Shown: positions 51,029 through 59,267 of the stretch, piece after piece
Layout: every line of letters starts with the position of its first letter
Position numbering within the stretch: the stretch's first letter is position 1
NCBI RefSeq assembly: GCF_004792415.1
Contig: NZ_CP038853.1
Span: 2,542,001-2,606,000, forward strand
Length of the DNA: 64,000 nucleotides
Direction: 5' to 3'
Source of the DNA: Pantoea vagans
Lineage (GTDB): Bacteria > Pseudomonadota > Gammaproteobacteria > Enterobacterales > Enterobacteriaceae
Position numbers and translations under genes: made by a program
Notes under the pieces: generated by a model
What the model was told of the DNA's origin: nothing
The model's database searches: none
What the model saw: the letters and a program-made list of their open reading frames with translations, nothing else

Positions 51029-53116
51029 TTATTTGTTGGTGACTTTAACCAGACCCCGATGATCCAGCGGTGCAACACCTGCATCGATTCTCACTTTGAA
51101 CGCTGCACCATCAATGGTGAATCCCTGCTGCTGCTCAAGATACGGGGTATCAATACCGTCCAGATAGGCGACCTCAATAGTGTCGCGGCCCTGTGCCGCA
51201 GCCAGGTAGTAATCAGTAGCGCTGCTGTCATCCAGACGCGCCTCCGACATGACCTCCACAAAGTTCTGAATCGGGTTATTGATGCCGCTGTTAACATCAG
51301 CACCGGGAACGCTGGCAGATTTGATCAGCTGGTTAGCGCGAGACTCGATAGCGACGGGTGCCAGCATAAATGCAGGACGAATATTCAGGTTACGCTCACC
51401 TGATTTCTGCAGCTTCATTGCCTTGCGTGCCGTGTCCAGACCTTCAATGCTGAGACCGGCCTTAATCAGGTTGCCGTGGTCGGCATGGAACAGCGGCTTA
51501 CCGTCTGACATTTTTGGATTGCTGGTCAGGACGGCCCAGACCAGATCACCTACGGTGGCTCGGGCTGCGCTTCCCATCGCCTGCGGAATCCCGGTCAGCA
51601 TGGACAGATCATCATTGATAATGGCCTGACGGTCGATGCTGAACAGGTTGCCGTAGGTTGCCAGCGCAATCGGCTCGCCACGATCTTTGAGCGTGACATA
51701 TTTATATTCTGCGCCCGGACGCACTTTGCTCAGTGTCGGGAACGTCTCAAGGCCGACGCGGTGCGCCGTTTTGAAATCAGTCAGAATCCCTTTGCGCGTC
51801 CATTTATCGAAAATTTCCTCGGCCTCATCCCAGCCCATCAGCGCCGCTTTGTTAGCCACGTCCATCAGGATGTTGCCAAAATCACTGTTGCTGTGGGTGA
51901 ATGCCAGCCCCACCATTGCCATCGGGGTCTGATGACCGGCAATACCGATCCCGCGATCAACCAGAGAAGCGCGCGCCAGCTCACGCAGCGTATAGCCTGC
52001 ATACGCATTGTCTTTTTCTGCTTCCGCATAGCCCACGCGGGACATGATTGCAGCGCGGACTGAATCGCCCACCAGATTGCCGTTACCCGCATGCAGATGA
52101 ATGGCACCCGGACCGGCGAGCGGCGTTGTACCGGCAGCCAGCGCGGTAAGCAGTTTGCCGCGTGCAACTTCCGCTGAGCATGACATATCACTGATACATT
52201 CGGTGCGCAGAGAGGCAAAGGCAGGGAATGCCTCAAACACTGCGCTAACGGCATTAACGCGCTCAGCGTTCGCCGTCTGCATCTGCTGCTGCAACTGAAC
52301 AGCCAGTGCGCCGATATCGATGTTGCCTGCCTGAACCGGCGCGGGCGGAGTAGCTGCCGCCTGCGGAGCAGGAATCTGCGACGCTGGCGTCTGAGCAGCT
52401 GGTTTTCCTTCTGCACGTGGCGTAAACAGTGATTGGAGTTGTTGAGGCATGTTGGTGTAGTCCTTCAGTTTGTTTTCATTCATACAGGCTGCTGCCTGCA
52501 GTTCAGGTTCCAGGGTATCGGCAAAACCTTTTTCAACGGCCTCTGCACCGCTCATCCAGGTTTCTGCTTTCAGCATTGCCTCAAGCTCTTCACGCCCCAG
52601 ACCGGTTTTATTCATGTAGGCGTTGAGCATCAGCGCTTCATTGCGATCAAGAAAATCTGCGTAATCGCGCATCTCATCGGAGTCACCAGCAATACCGCCC
52701 CAGGGTTTATGGATCATGATCCAGGCGTTTTCCGGCATGTGTACAGTGGCACCCGGCAGGCAGACAATCATGGACGCCATACTGGCGGCCACGCCGTCTA
52801 CCCAGATATCCATCGTGGCTTTAAGGCGTGACAGCGTGTTGTAAATGGCAAAGCCCTGCATCACATCACCACCGGGGCTGTGAATATGCAGGTCGATGGC
52901 GCTGGCCTCAAACACACCAGCCTCTCTGCACTCATTCACAAACTGCTGGGCTGTGATGCCCCAGCCGCCGATCACGTCATAGAGATAAATCTCTACCCGC
53001 CCGGCTGCCAGCGCACGAATCTCATACCAGCACTGACCGTTTGCCGCATCGACACCGGCCAGCGAGGCTTGAGGATTAATCAGTTTTTGAGTCATCTGAC
53101 TCTTTTGATGTTGCAT
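51029..53116 (-). CDS. ClpP-type prohead protease fused to major capsid protein
   Basis: A 695-residue fusion. Residues 1-220 are a ClpP/SppA-like protease: DLHIHSPGGDVMQGFAIYN, GVAASMASMI with catalytic Ser112, and AWIMIHKPWGG with His136. A Pro/Ala linker (about 230-275) follows, then a Mu gpT/HK97-like capsid part (from about 290; ERVNAVSAVFEAFPAFASLR; QRQ AIINDDLSML-type loop). Self-cleavage would free the capsid domain. AAGGAG precedes the start, which overlaps the portal stop. Confidence 0.9.
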   Translation of the reverse strand: MQHQKSQMTQKLINPQASLAGVDAANGQCWYEIRALAAGRVEIYLYDVIGGWGITAQQFVNECREAGVFEASAIDLHIHSPGGDVMQGFAIYNTLSRLKATMDIWVDGVAASMASMIVCLPGATVHMPENAWIMIHKPWGGIAGDSDEMRDYADFLDRNEALMLNAYMNKTGLGREELEAMLKAETWMSGAEAVEKGFADTLEPELQAAACMNENKLKDYTNMPQQLQSLFTPRAEGKPAAQTPASQIPAPQAAATPPAPVQAGNIDIGALAVQLQQQMQTANAERVNAVSAVFEAFPAFASLRTECISDMSCSAEVARGKLLTALAAGTTPLAGPGAIHLHAGNGNLVGDSVRAAIMSRVGYAEAEKDNAYAGYTLRELARASLVDRGIGIAGHQTPMAMVGLAFTHSNSDFGNILMDVANKAALMGWDEAEEIFDKWTRKGILTDFKTAHRVGLETFPTLSKVRPGAEYKYVTLKDRGEPIALATYGNLFSIDRQAIINDDLSMLTGIPQAMGSAARATVGDLVWAVLTSNPKMSDGKPLFHADHGNLIKAGLSIEGLDTARKAMKLQKSGERNLNIRPAFMLAPVAIESRANQLIKSASVPGADVNSGINNPIQNFVEVMSEARLDDSSATDYYLAAAQGRDTIEVAYLDGIDTPYLEQQQGFTIDGAAFKVRIDAGVAPLDHRGLVKVTNK

Positions 53117-54584
53117 CTAACACCACTCCTTTATCGTTGGCGGCGTCGGAATCGAACACCAGCCCATGTTCCCGGTTGAATTCGGTTTCGCGCAGGCGCT
53201 GGCGCTTAACCTCCTGCGGATTTTTGCCACGCGCACGCGCCCACTCCGCCTCAGTACTGGCACCGCCACGCACGTTGGCTTTCCACGCCTGCGCCTCTTT
53301 AACCGGGTCAATCCACGGCATCACCGGCCCAAGATAAAGCGCGTTATAAAGAGATTTTCGGTCTACATCGGGAGGGATTTCGATACCGCTCAGGAGTGCC
53401 ATTGCCAGCCATGCACGGTAAACGGGGCGGCTGTGCTGCCCCACAAACCACTGCTGGAGAACGTTGTACCCCTCAAAACTCTCCACCAGCTCCTGACGCT
53501 GTGAGCTGTATGTACCGTTGTAGTCGCGCGCAATGCTGGAATAGCTGCCGCGTGTACCGGCAGCAACTGCCCGCATCTGCCCGTTCCTGAACTCGTAGAG
53601 GTGAACGTTGGGGCGGTTTGATTCCACCATGCCCAGGTCTTCACCCGGCTTTAATTCGTCATAAATCATGCCGGGCGCGATGTTGTAGAACCGCTCCCCG
53701 CCAGGCTCCGAAAATTCACCGCTGTCATCCAGGGACTGCGCATCACCGCGCCGGATGTAGAACCCCAGCGCTGCCGCAATTCGGGCTGCGACCCGTTCCG
53801 ATTCTTCGTAGTCTTTGATGTCCGACAGGCGAGTGATAACGCCATGTATCAGGCTGATTCCCCGCAGCTGATGCAGGCGTTTGCGCTGCGCCAGATGCAG
53901 CATGCTGTCTGCGGAAACAGTTTTGAATTCAGTGTTAAAGCCGGTAAATGAGGCCGGATGGTTTTTATAGACCTTGTAAGCAGTGGGTCGCCCCCATGCG
54001 TTAACGACGATGCCCTGCCTTATTTGCTGCCCTGTCGTGCTGTTCAGGGTGTAGGGAACGAAATCAGCCTCCAGCATTTCCAGCGAGAACGGCACTGATG
54101 TGGCGTGCTGTAACCCGGCTACATTGCCGCGCACCAGCTGAGTAAACACCTCACCGTCACGCAGTGCCGAGCGCAGCAGCAGCCGTTCTGCCTCGGGGCG
54201 GGTAAACATCCCGGTCACTTCCGGGCGCACTGACCATTCAGCCCATAATGCTGATAGCTGGCTGGCAAAATCGCCGTGCAGATTGCCATCAAGGTCGAGC
54301 GGCTGTGGTTCAACGTGGATGCCATGCGCTCCGATTACCCGGTCCTCCATTTTGTCGAACAGGCCGATAACCAGATCGTGGTTTTCATCCAGCCAGCGCG
54401 CCTGCTCACGCAGTGAGGTTCCCGCTGCAAATACAGCGGTATCCGCTGAACGGGATTCTCGCTTGCTTTTATGCAGCCGGGACGGGTGAGCGGCCTCATA
54501 AGCCTGCAGCCGGAGGCGGTTTTGCGCACGTGCAGCGGCCCACCCTGGCGAAATAACGCCGAGTGCTTTTTCAAAAAATCCCAT
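53076..54584 (-). CDS. Portal protein (lambda gpB-like)
   Basis: A 502-residue portal. WAAARAQNRLRLQAYEAAHPSRLHK, then REQARWLDENHDLVIGLFDKMEDRVIG, and the typical RGISLIHGVITRLSDIKDYEESERVAARIAA middle. Forms the dodecameric DNA gate. Overlaps the capsid fusion gene by 41 bp. Confidence 0.93.
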   Translation of the reverse strand: MGFFEKALGVISPGWAAARAQNRLRLQAYEAAHPSRLHKSKRESRSADTAVFAAGTSLREQARWLDENHDLVIGLFDKMEDRVIGAHGIHVEPQPLDLDGNLHGDFASQLSALWAEWSVRPEVTGMFTRPEAERLLLRSALRDGEVFTQLVRGNVAGLQHATSVPFSLEMLEADFVPYTLNSTTGQQIRQGIVVNAWGRPTAYKVYKNHPASFTGFNTEFKTVSADSMLHLAQRKRLHQLRGISLIHGVITRLSDIKDYEESERVAARIAAALGFYIRRGDAQSLDDSGEFSEPGGERFYNIAPGMIYDELKPGEDLGMVESNRPNVHLYEFRNGQMRAVAAGTRGSYSSIARDYNGTYSSQRQELVESFEGYNVLQQWFVGQHSRPVYRAWLAMALLSGIEIPPDVDRKSLYNALYLGPVMPWIDPVKEAQAWKANVRGGASTEAEWARARGKNPQEVKRQRLRETEFNREHGLVFDSDAANDKGVVLDATSKESDDSKTD

Positions 54585-54592
54585 ATTGGTCC

Positions 54593-54808
54593 CTAATTAA
54601 ACCTGGCGAGTTTGTACGAACCGCCGCGACCGCGTGCAGCGCGCCAGCGTTTTTCCCAGTAATCCAGCTCGGTGCGCAATGCCACCGGATCATGGTTGGT
54701 AATGGCCCGACCGTTAACGCCGGTAAATGAAACTGATTTTCCATCCAGCGAATCGGTGTATGCCTGACGCACCGTGAGGAGCATCTGGTAAATTTCACTT
54801 CTCGTCAT
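54593..54808 (-). CDS. Head-tail joining protein W (lambda gpW-like)
   Basis: A 71-residue protein starting MTRSEIYQMLLTVRQAYTDSLDGKSVSFTG, and ending ARGRGGSYKLARFN: gpW family. The ATG at 54808 overlaps the terminase stop (TAATG); a longer open frame upstream runs into terL and is rejected. Confidence 0.85.
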   Translation of the reverse strand: MTRSEIYQMLLTVRQAYTDSLDGKSVSFTGVNGRAITNHDPVALRTELDYWEKRWRAARGRGGSYKLARFN

Positions 54809-56925
54809 TACAGCCATCCTCCGTTGCCAGACGATCCTGACCATCCATCTGCCGCGAGGCTATTTCGTGGCGCTGGTTTGGGAGCGTTTTGCTGTCTGGT
54901 TTTAGGTTTTGATTCAGTTTTCTGCAGAGGCTTATCGCCCGTCACGATACCGGGGTTGGCATCCTGTTCCCGCGCCCATGCTGGCGGGTTTTCCCAGTCG
55001 CGGATTTTTTCATACCCGCGCAGAACGGCTACGGCCTGCGCATAGCAGAACAGGTCAAACGCCTCGTTATTACCTTTGCCGGGTTTGCGCCATTTGCCAT
55101 CAGCGCCGCGCTCCTCATAGGTCAGTTCGTCATAAAACCATTCGCCCAGCCAGTCAGGAAAATGGATATAGCCTGCGCCGGGCATTTCACGTGAGAGGTT
55201 GTTGCTCAGCTGGTCTTTGAGCGTATCGGTCTGAAGCAGATATACAGGGATTTCCCCCCGAACCTCAGCACGCCTGTCGGCCCTGCCGCTATTGTCCGGA
55301 AAAGTTTTTGTGATCGTTTTCTGGCGTTTTGTGCTGTCGCCCTTGATGAGATAAACGCGTCTGGCCAGTCCGTCCCGGCGACACTGCCGCCAGAATTTAT
55401 ACGCATTGCCGGTTACGCCTTCCTCGCCGCCGCTGTCCACCGCCATTGCCATCACCGTCATCCGCTGCTCCTCATTGCTCTGCAGGCGATAAGTTTTATC
55501 TAACACATCTGAGACCAGCAGTTGCCAGTCCTCCGGATAGGCATCAGGCCGAATTGGCAAAGCCTCTCCGTTTTCATCATGTCGCATTGAATAGCGGATG
55601 TTGTAGCGGTCTATCAGCCAGCGCTCCCCGTTTTCGCCGTACCCGATGATCTGCACCACAAACCGCCGCCGTTTGCCGCCCTGAACATCTACAGCTGCCA
55701 AAAGGAAACGCACTTTCGGCGGCACCAGCCGTTTGCCATAATCTTCAGCTCGTTTCATCAGGACATCTGACTGGCGTTGTTCGACTGATGCACGCGGCAG
55801 ATACGGACGGCCCCAGTCGGTGTTAATAACCGCCCTGAGCGCCTCTTCACTCTGCGTTGCCTCGTACTCCTGCTCAGCCGTCAGTAATTTGTAAACCAGC
55901 TGCGCCCAGGTCTGATAAGCCGCAGCTGGTCCCTCCATCCAGAACGAAGCGATGCGAGAGCGGCGTGGTTCACCTGAACGCTTCCCGGCTCCATCAATTT
56001 TTTCACCCTCACGCAGCCAAACGCCGGATTTATTCAGCTCGCGTTTCAGGTCAGCCGTAATGACGTTGTTGCAATGAGGGCAGCAGATATGAGCGGCTTC
56101 ACTGGCTTTAACCGGGTCGGCATCGTCCCGATAACCAGTCATCACCTCCATCTCTGGCTGGAAATATTCGTCACAGTGCGGGCATTGCCAGTACCAGCGT
56201 CGTCTGTCGCCGCGGTTATAGAGGGAAAGAGAGCCGGTTGTTGGTGGTGCTTCGTGAGGTGACTGACGACGCCATTTGGTGTTGGTTATCTCTCTGCCCG
56301 GTGAACCTTCCACCAGCGTCATACCTGCCGACATGAATGTCGTGGTACGTTTTGAGGCAAGAGAAAAGCCATCACCTTCACCGTCTATGTTTTCCGGAAA
56401 CCTGTCATAGTCGGTCAGCGCAACGTATTTGAAATCAGATGACGACATGATGTTGATAGATGGCCAGCCTATTTTCAGGTAGTTACCAGCCAAAAATGTT
56501 TTGTCGTGAACGTTGTTATCATTGCGCAGCGGGCTGAGGCGTTTTGCCACTTCCGGGCTGACACGGAACGTGCGCGCCAAACGTTTTTTTGAATGCTCCC
56601 GCGCCTTCTCCTCTGTCATCTGAACGATCAGCATGTCGGATGGATCGCAAACCACGTTATAGACCACCCATCCATCTATCAGGCCGATTGTCTTACCCGT
56701 TCTTGCGGGACCAACAAAGACCACTGCGTCATACTCACGCGATGCCAGACAGTTCATTGGCTCAATGATATAGGGCGCTAAATCGGGGTCCCATTCGACT
56801 GAGTTCCCTACACCCACGGGGACGCGCATATATTTATGCACCGCCTCCGCTACCGGCAACCTGCGTGGCGCACGGATGATCGAGGCAGTATTTTTTCTTA
56901 TCTCTGCCGCCGTGGCCTGATGCAT
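54808..56925 (-). CDS. Terminase large subunit (lambda gpA/GpA family)
   Basis: A 705-residue DNA packaging ATPase-nuclease. Walker A-like VFVGPARTGKT at 69-79, LIVQMTEEKAREHSKKRL motif, a zinc-binding-like CPHCDEYFQPE and CCPHCNN pair (about 245-290), and the nuclease domain with VDVQGGKRRRFV. The lambda-type large subunit implies cos cutting, matching the cos site found upstream of terS. Confidence 0.94.
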   Translation of the reverse strand: MHQATAAEIRKNTASIIRAPRRLPVAEAVHKYMRVPVGVGNSVEWDPDLAPYIIEPMNCLASREYDAVVFVGPARTGKTIGLIDGWVVYNVVCDPSDMLIVQMTEEKAREHSKKRLARTFRVSPEVAKRLSPLRNDNNVHDKTFLAGNYLKIGWPSINIMSSSDFKYVALTDYDRFPENIDGEGDGFSLASKRTTTFMSAGMTLVEGSPGREITNTKWRRQSPHEAPPTTGSLSLYNRGDRRRWYWQCPHCDEYFQPEMEVMTGYRDDADPVKASEAAHICCPHCNNVITADLKRELNKSGVWLREGEKIDGAGKRSGEPRRSRIASFWMEGPAAAYQTWAQLVYKLLTAEQEYEATQSEEALRAVINTDWGRPYLPRASVEQRQSDVLMKRAEDYGKRLVPPKVRFLLAAVDVQGGKRRRFVVQIIGYGENGERWLIDRYNIRYSMRHDENGEALPIRPDAYPEDWQLLVSDVLDKTYRLQSNEEQRMTVMAMAVDSGGEEGVTGNAYKFWRQCRRDGLARRVYLIKGDSTKRQKTITKTFPDNSGRADRRAEVRGEIPVYLLQTDTLKDQLSNNLSREMPGAGYIHFPDWLGEWFYDELTYEERGADGKWRKPGKGNNEAFDLFCYAQAVAVLRGYEKIRDWENPPAWAREQDANPGIVTGDKPLQKTESKPKTRQQNAPKPAPRNSLAADGWSGSSGNGGWL

Positions 56926-56927
56926 GG

Positions 56928-57431
56928 TTACTCCTCGTCTGGCAGTTCCTCCTCTGGCGGTGCGTCAGCCATTTCAACCTGCAGGGCTATGTGATCGCGC
57001 AGGTCATCAATAACTTTTTGAACACGAACCACTGCTGCAGGCGTCATGGCGCAATCGCGCTCCAGTATGTCTGGCAAAGTTTCGAGCACCTGAACCACCG
57101 CTTTAGCCATTGATGAAAATTCCCGCACTACTTCTGATGCTGGGATCAATTCTCCGGTTTCCTGCTGAAACTTGAGCCGCTCGCGCTCCGACTGAAACCA
57201 CGCTTTGCGATCAGGCGGCAGCATTTTATCGACGTTCACCAGCTCTTCAGATGTAGTGCGGCTAAGGAGTTCTTTGAGGATATCCACCACTGAAAACAGT
57301 TTTAATTTTGGGTTGCTTCCAGGTGCAGGCAGAACCCCGCTCAACTTGCTGGAGACCGTCTGTCGATGCATGTCGGTGAGCGCTGCCAGCTGATTGATAT
57401 TGAGTCGGAGGTTTTTGAATTCTTTATCCAT
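56928..57431 (-). CDS. Terminase small subunit (DUF1441/Nu1-like)
   Basis: A 167-residue protein with an N-terminal HTH (LNINQLAALTDMHRQTVSSKLSGV) for cos recognition and a long helical oligomerisation part. Start ATG 57431; a TTG four codons earlier is less likely. C-terminus very acidic (PPEEELPDEE). Confidence 0.85.
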   Translation of the reverse strand: MDKEFKNLRLNINQLAALTDMHRQTVSSKLSGVLPAPGSNPKLKLFSVVDILKELLSRTTSEELVNVDKMLPPDRKAWFQSERERLKFQQETGELIPASEVVREFSSMAKAVVQVLETLPDILERDCAMTPAAVVRVQKVIDDLRDHIALQVEMADAPPEEELPDEE

Positions 57432-57461
57432 GATGATGAACAAATTTTAATCATTTCGACA

Positions 57462-57479
57462 TCGTGAAAATTTTCACGA
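57462..57479. promoter_or_regulatory. 18-bp perfect palindrome between cos and terS
   Basis: TCGTGAAAATTTTCACGA is a complete 18-bp palindrome, 31 bp before the terS start. The position fits a cosB-type terminase binding site or a late operator. Confidence 0.5.
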
Positions 57480-57548
57480 CTGAAATATCAGAAGGTTAAG
57501 GGGATGATGATGATGTCGATAAAATGCAAAAAACTAGCCGTTTTCCGC

Positions 57549-57560
57549 GTGTCGCCGCCC
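57549..57560 (-). other. cos site (cosN), lambda type
   Basis: On the minus strand the sequence GGGCGGCGACAC stands within GAGGGGGCGGCGACACGCGG. Lambda cosN is GGGCGGCGACCT within ACGGGGCGGCGACCTCGCGG, and an AAAACG-rich segment follows in both. It lies about 120 bp before terS, the same place as in lambda. 12-nt cohesive ends are therefore predicted. Confidence 0.8.
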
Positions 57561-57597
57561 CCTCGGTAAACGATTTCGCTGGGAGTACCTTTTCAAA

Positions 57598-57612
57598 TGA
57601 GAATCATTTTCA
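57598..57612. promoter_or_regulatory. Fur-box-like site 1
   Basis: TGAGAATCATTTTCA fits the 7-1-7 Fur pattern TGATAATnATTATCA at 13 of 15 positions. In the gene-free stretch between cos and the small phage gene ending at 57666. Confidence 0.45.
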
Positions 57613-57645
57613 TTTTCCGGTGGCAGGATGCCGCTCCAGCAGTGG

Positions 57646-57660
57646 TGATAATCATTATCA
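57646..57660. promoter_or_regulatory. Fur-box-like site 2 (perfect 7-1-7)
   Basis: TGATAATCATTATCA is a perfect 7-1-7 inverted repeat and identical to the Fur consensus. It starts 34 bp from site 1. No iron gene is near; a role in packaging or as a decoy is possible. Confidence 0.5.
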
Positions 57661-57665
57661 TTTGG

Positions 57666-57917
57666 TTAGCTTTTTGGGGTGTCGTATGACGATACGGAAA
57701 TATATGAGCCAGCCAGCGTGGTTTTAAACCATACCTTGAGATCGGTAAATTTCAGCCACCGCCCCGGCCTGACTGTTTGCCCTACCTGAGACGCGTCTGG
57801 CGCATCCTGAGAAAGGCAGAACAATGCCGACCCAAACTCCACCTGAACATCATAGGTCTGGTCAGTATCGGCAACGAGCTGCCACTCATCGGTTAAATCC
57901 AGATTGATGGTTTTCAC
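57666..57917 (-). CDS. Phage protein, 83 aa, next to cos
   Basis: An 83-residue beta-rich protein (MKTINLDLTDEWQLVADTDQTYDVQVEFG). GTG start with AGGAG 6 bases upstream. No motif known to me. The strand pattern resembles small head decoration proteins, but that is not enough for a call. Confidence 0.6.
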   Translation of the reverse strand: MKTINLDLTDEWQLVADTDQTYDVQVEFGSALFCLSQDAPDASQVGQTVRPGRWLKFTDLKVWFKTTLAGSYISVSSYDTPKS

Positions 57918-57932
57918 CTTTGCTCCTGATAA

Positions 57933-58364
57933 TTATTTGGCTGTTATGATCAGCGTTGAGACCATGTCACGTAGCGTTACCGTTAGTGTGCAGGTTCCGC
58001 CGGTGAGGATACTGACAGCCGCCTGGCCTGCCGCAGACGTGGTTATGTGCTGTACCATGCTGGGATTTGATATCGTCCAGACCGCACCATCAGCACGCCC
58101 GCCCCTGACGCCTGTCGCACCGTCAACTATGAATGCGCCCAGGTATTGCCAGCCTTTGGGTGCGGTGGCGTTCAGCATCGTGTAATGCGTGGCGTCTACC
58201 TGAGTGACGTACCACAGCGATGCTGGGTTAGTGTTGCTGTCGTTCTGGATGAATATCGTGTCGGCTGGTGGTTTATTCTGACCACCAATAACGATAGCGC
58301 CAGGTACTGATAATCCCGGCATATTGGTGCCACCAATGACAGTGGCGTCTGGTATGACAATCAT
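57933..58364 (-). CDS. Phage protein, 143 aa, virion-like
   Basis: A 143-residue Gly/Thr/Val-rich beta protein. A repeated unit occurs near the start: PDATVIGGTNMPG and PGAIVIGGQNKPP. WYVTQVDATHYTMLNATAPKG follows. It looks like a virion surface or decoration protein by composition only. Same strand and 15 bp from the next gene. Confidence 0.6.
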   Translation of the reverse strand: MIVIPDATVIGGTNMPGLSVPGAIVIGGQNKPPADTIFIQNDSNTNPASLWYVTQVDATHYTMLNATAPKGWQYLGAFIVDGATGVRGGRADGAVWTISNPSMVQHITTSAAGQAAVSILTGGTCTLTVTLRDMVSTLIITAK

Positions 58365-58515
58365 TTTGCGTAGCCTGCAGGCAGGATTTGTTAAATCTTC
58401 AACAATGGTTAGACCATCAGCCGATGTCTCTTACAGGAGACAAATGAGGTGTTGATATTAAGGCTCACAATAGAACAAGAAGTTTTCATTCAGAAACATC
58501 TATTGAGGAGTTTAT

Positions 58516-58602
58516 ATGCACAAGAGCTGGTTTTATTTAGCTATCGCCTACGCACCAACTATAAACAGCATTGTTAGTTTAATATGCTGGCACCTGAAGT
58601 AG
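58516..58602 (+). CDS. Possible hydrophobic peptide, 28 aa
   Basis: A short frame MHKSWFYLAIAYAPTINS... with mostly hydrophobic residues and a TGAGGAG site 5 bases before the ATG. It lies on the strand opposite to the lysis genes in a gap (58365-58641) without other genes. It could be a type I-like small toxin or a chance frame. Confidence 0.3.
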   Translation: MHKSWFYLAIAYAPTINSIVSLICWHLK

Positions 58603-58641
58603 TCATCATCAGGCACACTTTAAAAATGCGCCTTGTGATAA

Positions 58642-58836
58642 TTATTCTTCGAAAGATTCAGCAGGTGAAATCTCACCCTCTTCAAACCACGCATCCACCG
58701 CTCGGCCATCAGCGGCACAATAGTGAATTAAATACTGATTGCAACAGTTGGCATATTCAGCGCGGCCCTTCACGTGGCCTTCTTCTCCACTCACAGTGAC
58801 CTGAACAACCTGACCTAACTCATGTTTAAATCCCAT
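58642..58836 (-). CDS. Conserved small phage protein, 64 aa
   Basis: A 64-residue protein: MGFKHELGQVVQVTVSGEEGHVKGRAEYANCCNQYLIHYCAADGRAVDAWFEEGEI. The GQVVxVxVSGExGxVKGRAEY...YxxxAADGRAxxxWFxExxI layout is a recurring small phage protein with an SH3/Tudor-like strand pattern. Function unknown. Confidence 0.72.
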   Translation of the reverse strand: MGFKHELGQVVQVTVSGEEGHVKGRAEYANCCNQYLIHYCAADGRAVDAWFEEGEISPAESFEE

Positions 58837-58879
58837 GACACTTTCCTTTTGCTATGAAATAGCCGCTTGCGCGGACCTG

Positions 58880-59104
58880 TTAATTCTTTTGCTCAAAACA
58901 GTTTTTTTCCCACGTTTCGTTGTGGGTCAGAATTTGTCGCTGTGTTGGCGTGCTCATAACGTCAATATCATGGTCACTGACATAGATAGGGCGCACCCAC
59001 TCACAGCCGGTATCAGTTACCCTCGCGCCGCCACCGTTCCCGCAGCCGCTCAGACACAGCAGCATCAGGCAGACTGTTAATATCCTGCTGAACATCGACA
59101 GCAT
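58880..59104 (-). CDS. Rz1-like outer-membrane spanin
   Basis: A 74-residue lipoprotein with lipobox L-S-G-C (residues 18-21) and the conserved CEWVRPIYVS...LTHNETWEKNC tail of Rz1-like subunits. Its start lies inside the Rz-like gene in another frame (92-bp overlap), the usual spanin layout. With Rz it fuses inner and outer membranes at lysis. Confidence 0.85.
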   Translation of the reverse strand: MLSMFSRILTVCLMLLCLSGCGNGGGARVTDTGCEWVRPIYVSDHDIDVMSTPTQRQILTHNETWEKNCFEQKN

Positions 59105-59267
59105 TTTTCAGCACCTCAATATGTTTTTCTGATTCCTCAGCCTTAACAGATGCCCGCTCAGCTGCTGCTGTGGTTTCAGCTGCTTTTTTACCTCTGCTAC
59201 GACCCAGACCGAATGCAGCCACTACCAGACCGGCAATGACGGCCAGCACAGTTAATACTGTTTGCAT
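59013..59267 (-). CDS. Rz-like inner-membrane spanin
   Basis: An 84-residue protein: N-terminal TM helix (VLTVLAVIAGLVVAAFGLG), then a coiled coil (KKAAETTAAAERASVKAEESEKHIEVLKNAVDVQQDIN) and a basic end RLRERWRR. DUF2681-type i-spanin. Directly after the lysozyme gene. Confidence 0.85.
   Translation of the reverse strand: MQTVLTVLAVIAGLVVAAFGLGRSRGKKAAETTAAAERASVKAEESEKHIEVLKNAVDVQQDINSLPDAAVSERLRERWRREGN

Noticed and set aside
54571-54798. Alternative minus-strand frame over the gpW-like gene
   Set aside because: The other frame matches the gpW family and starts at the terminase stop; this one has no homology pattern.
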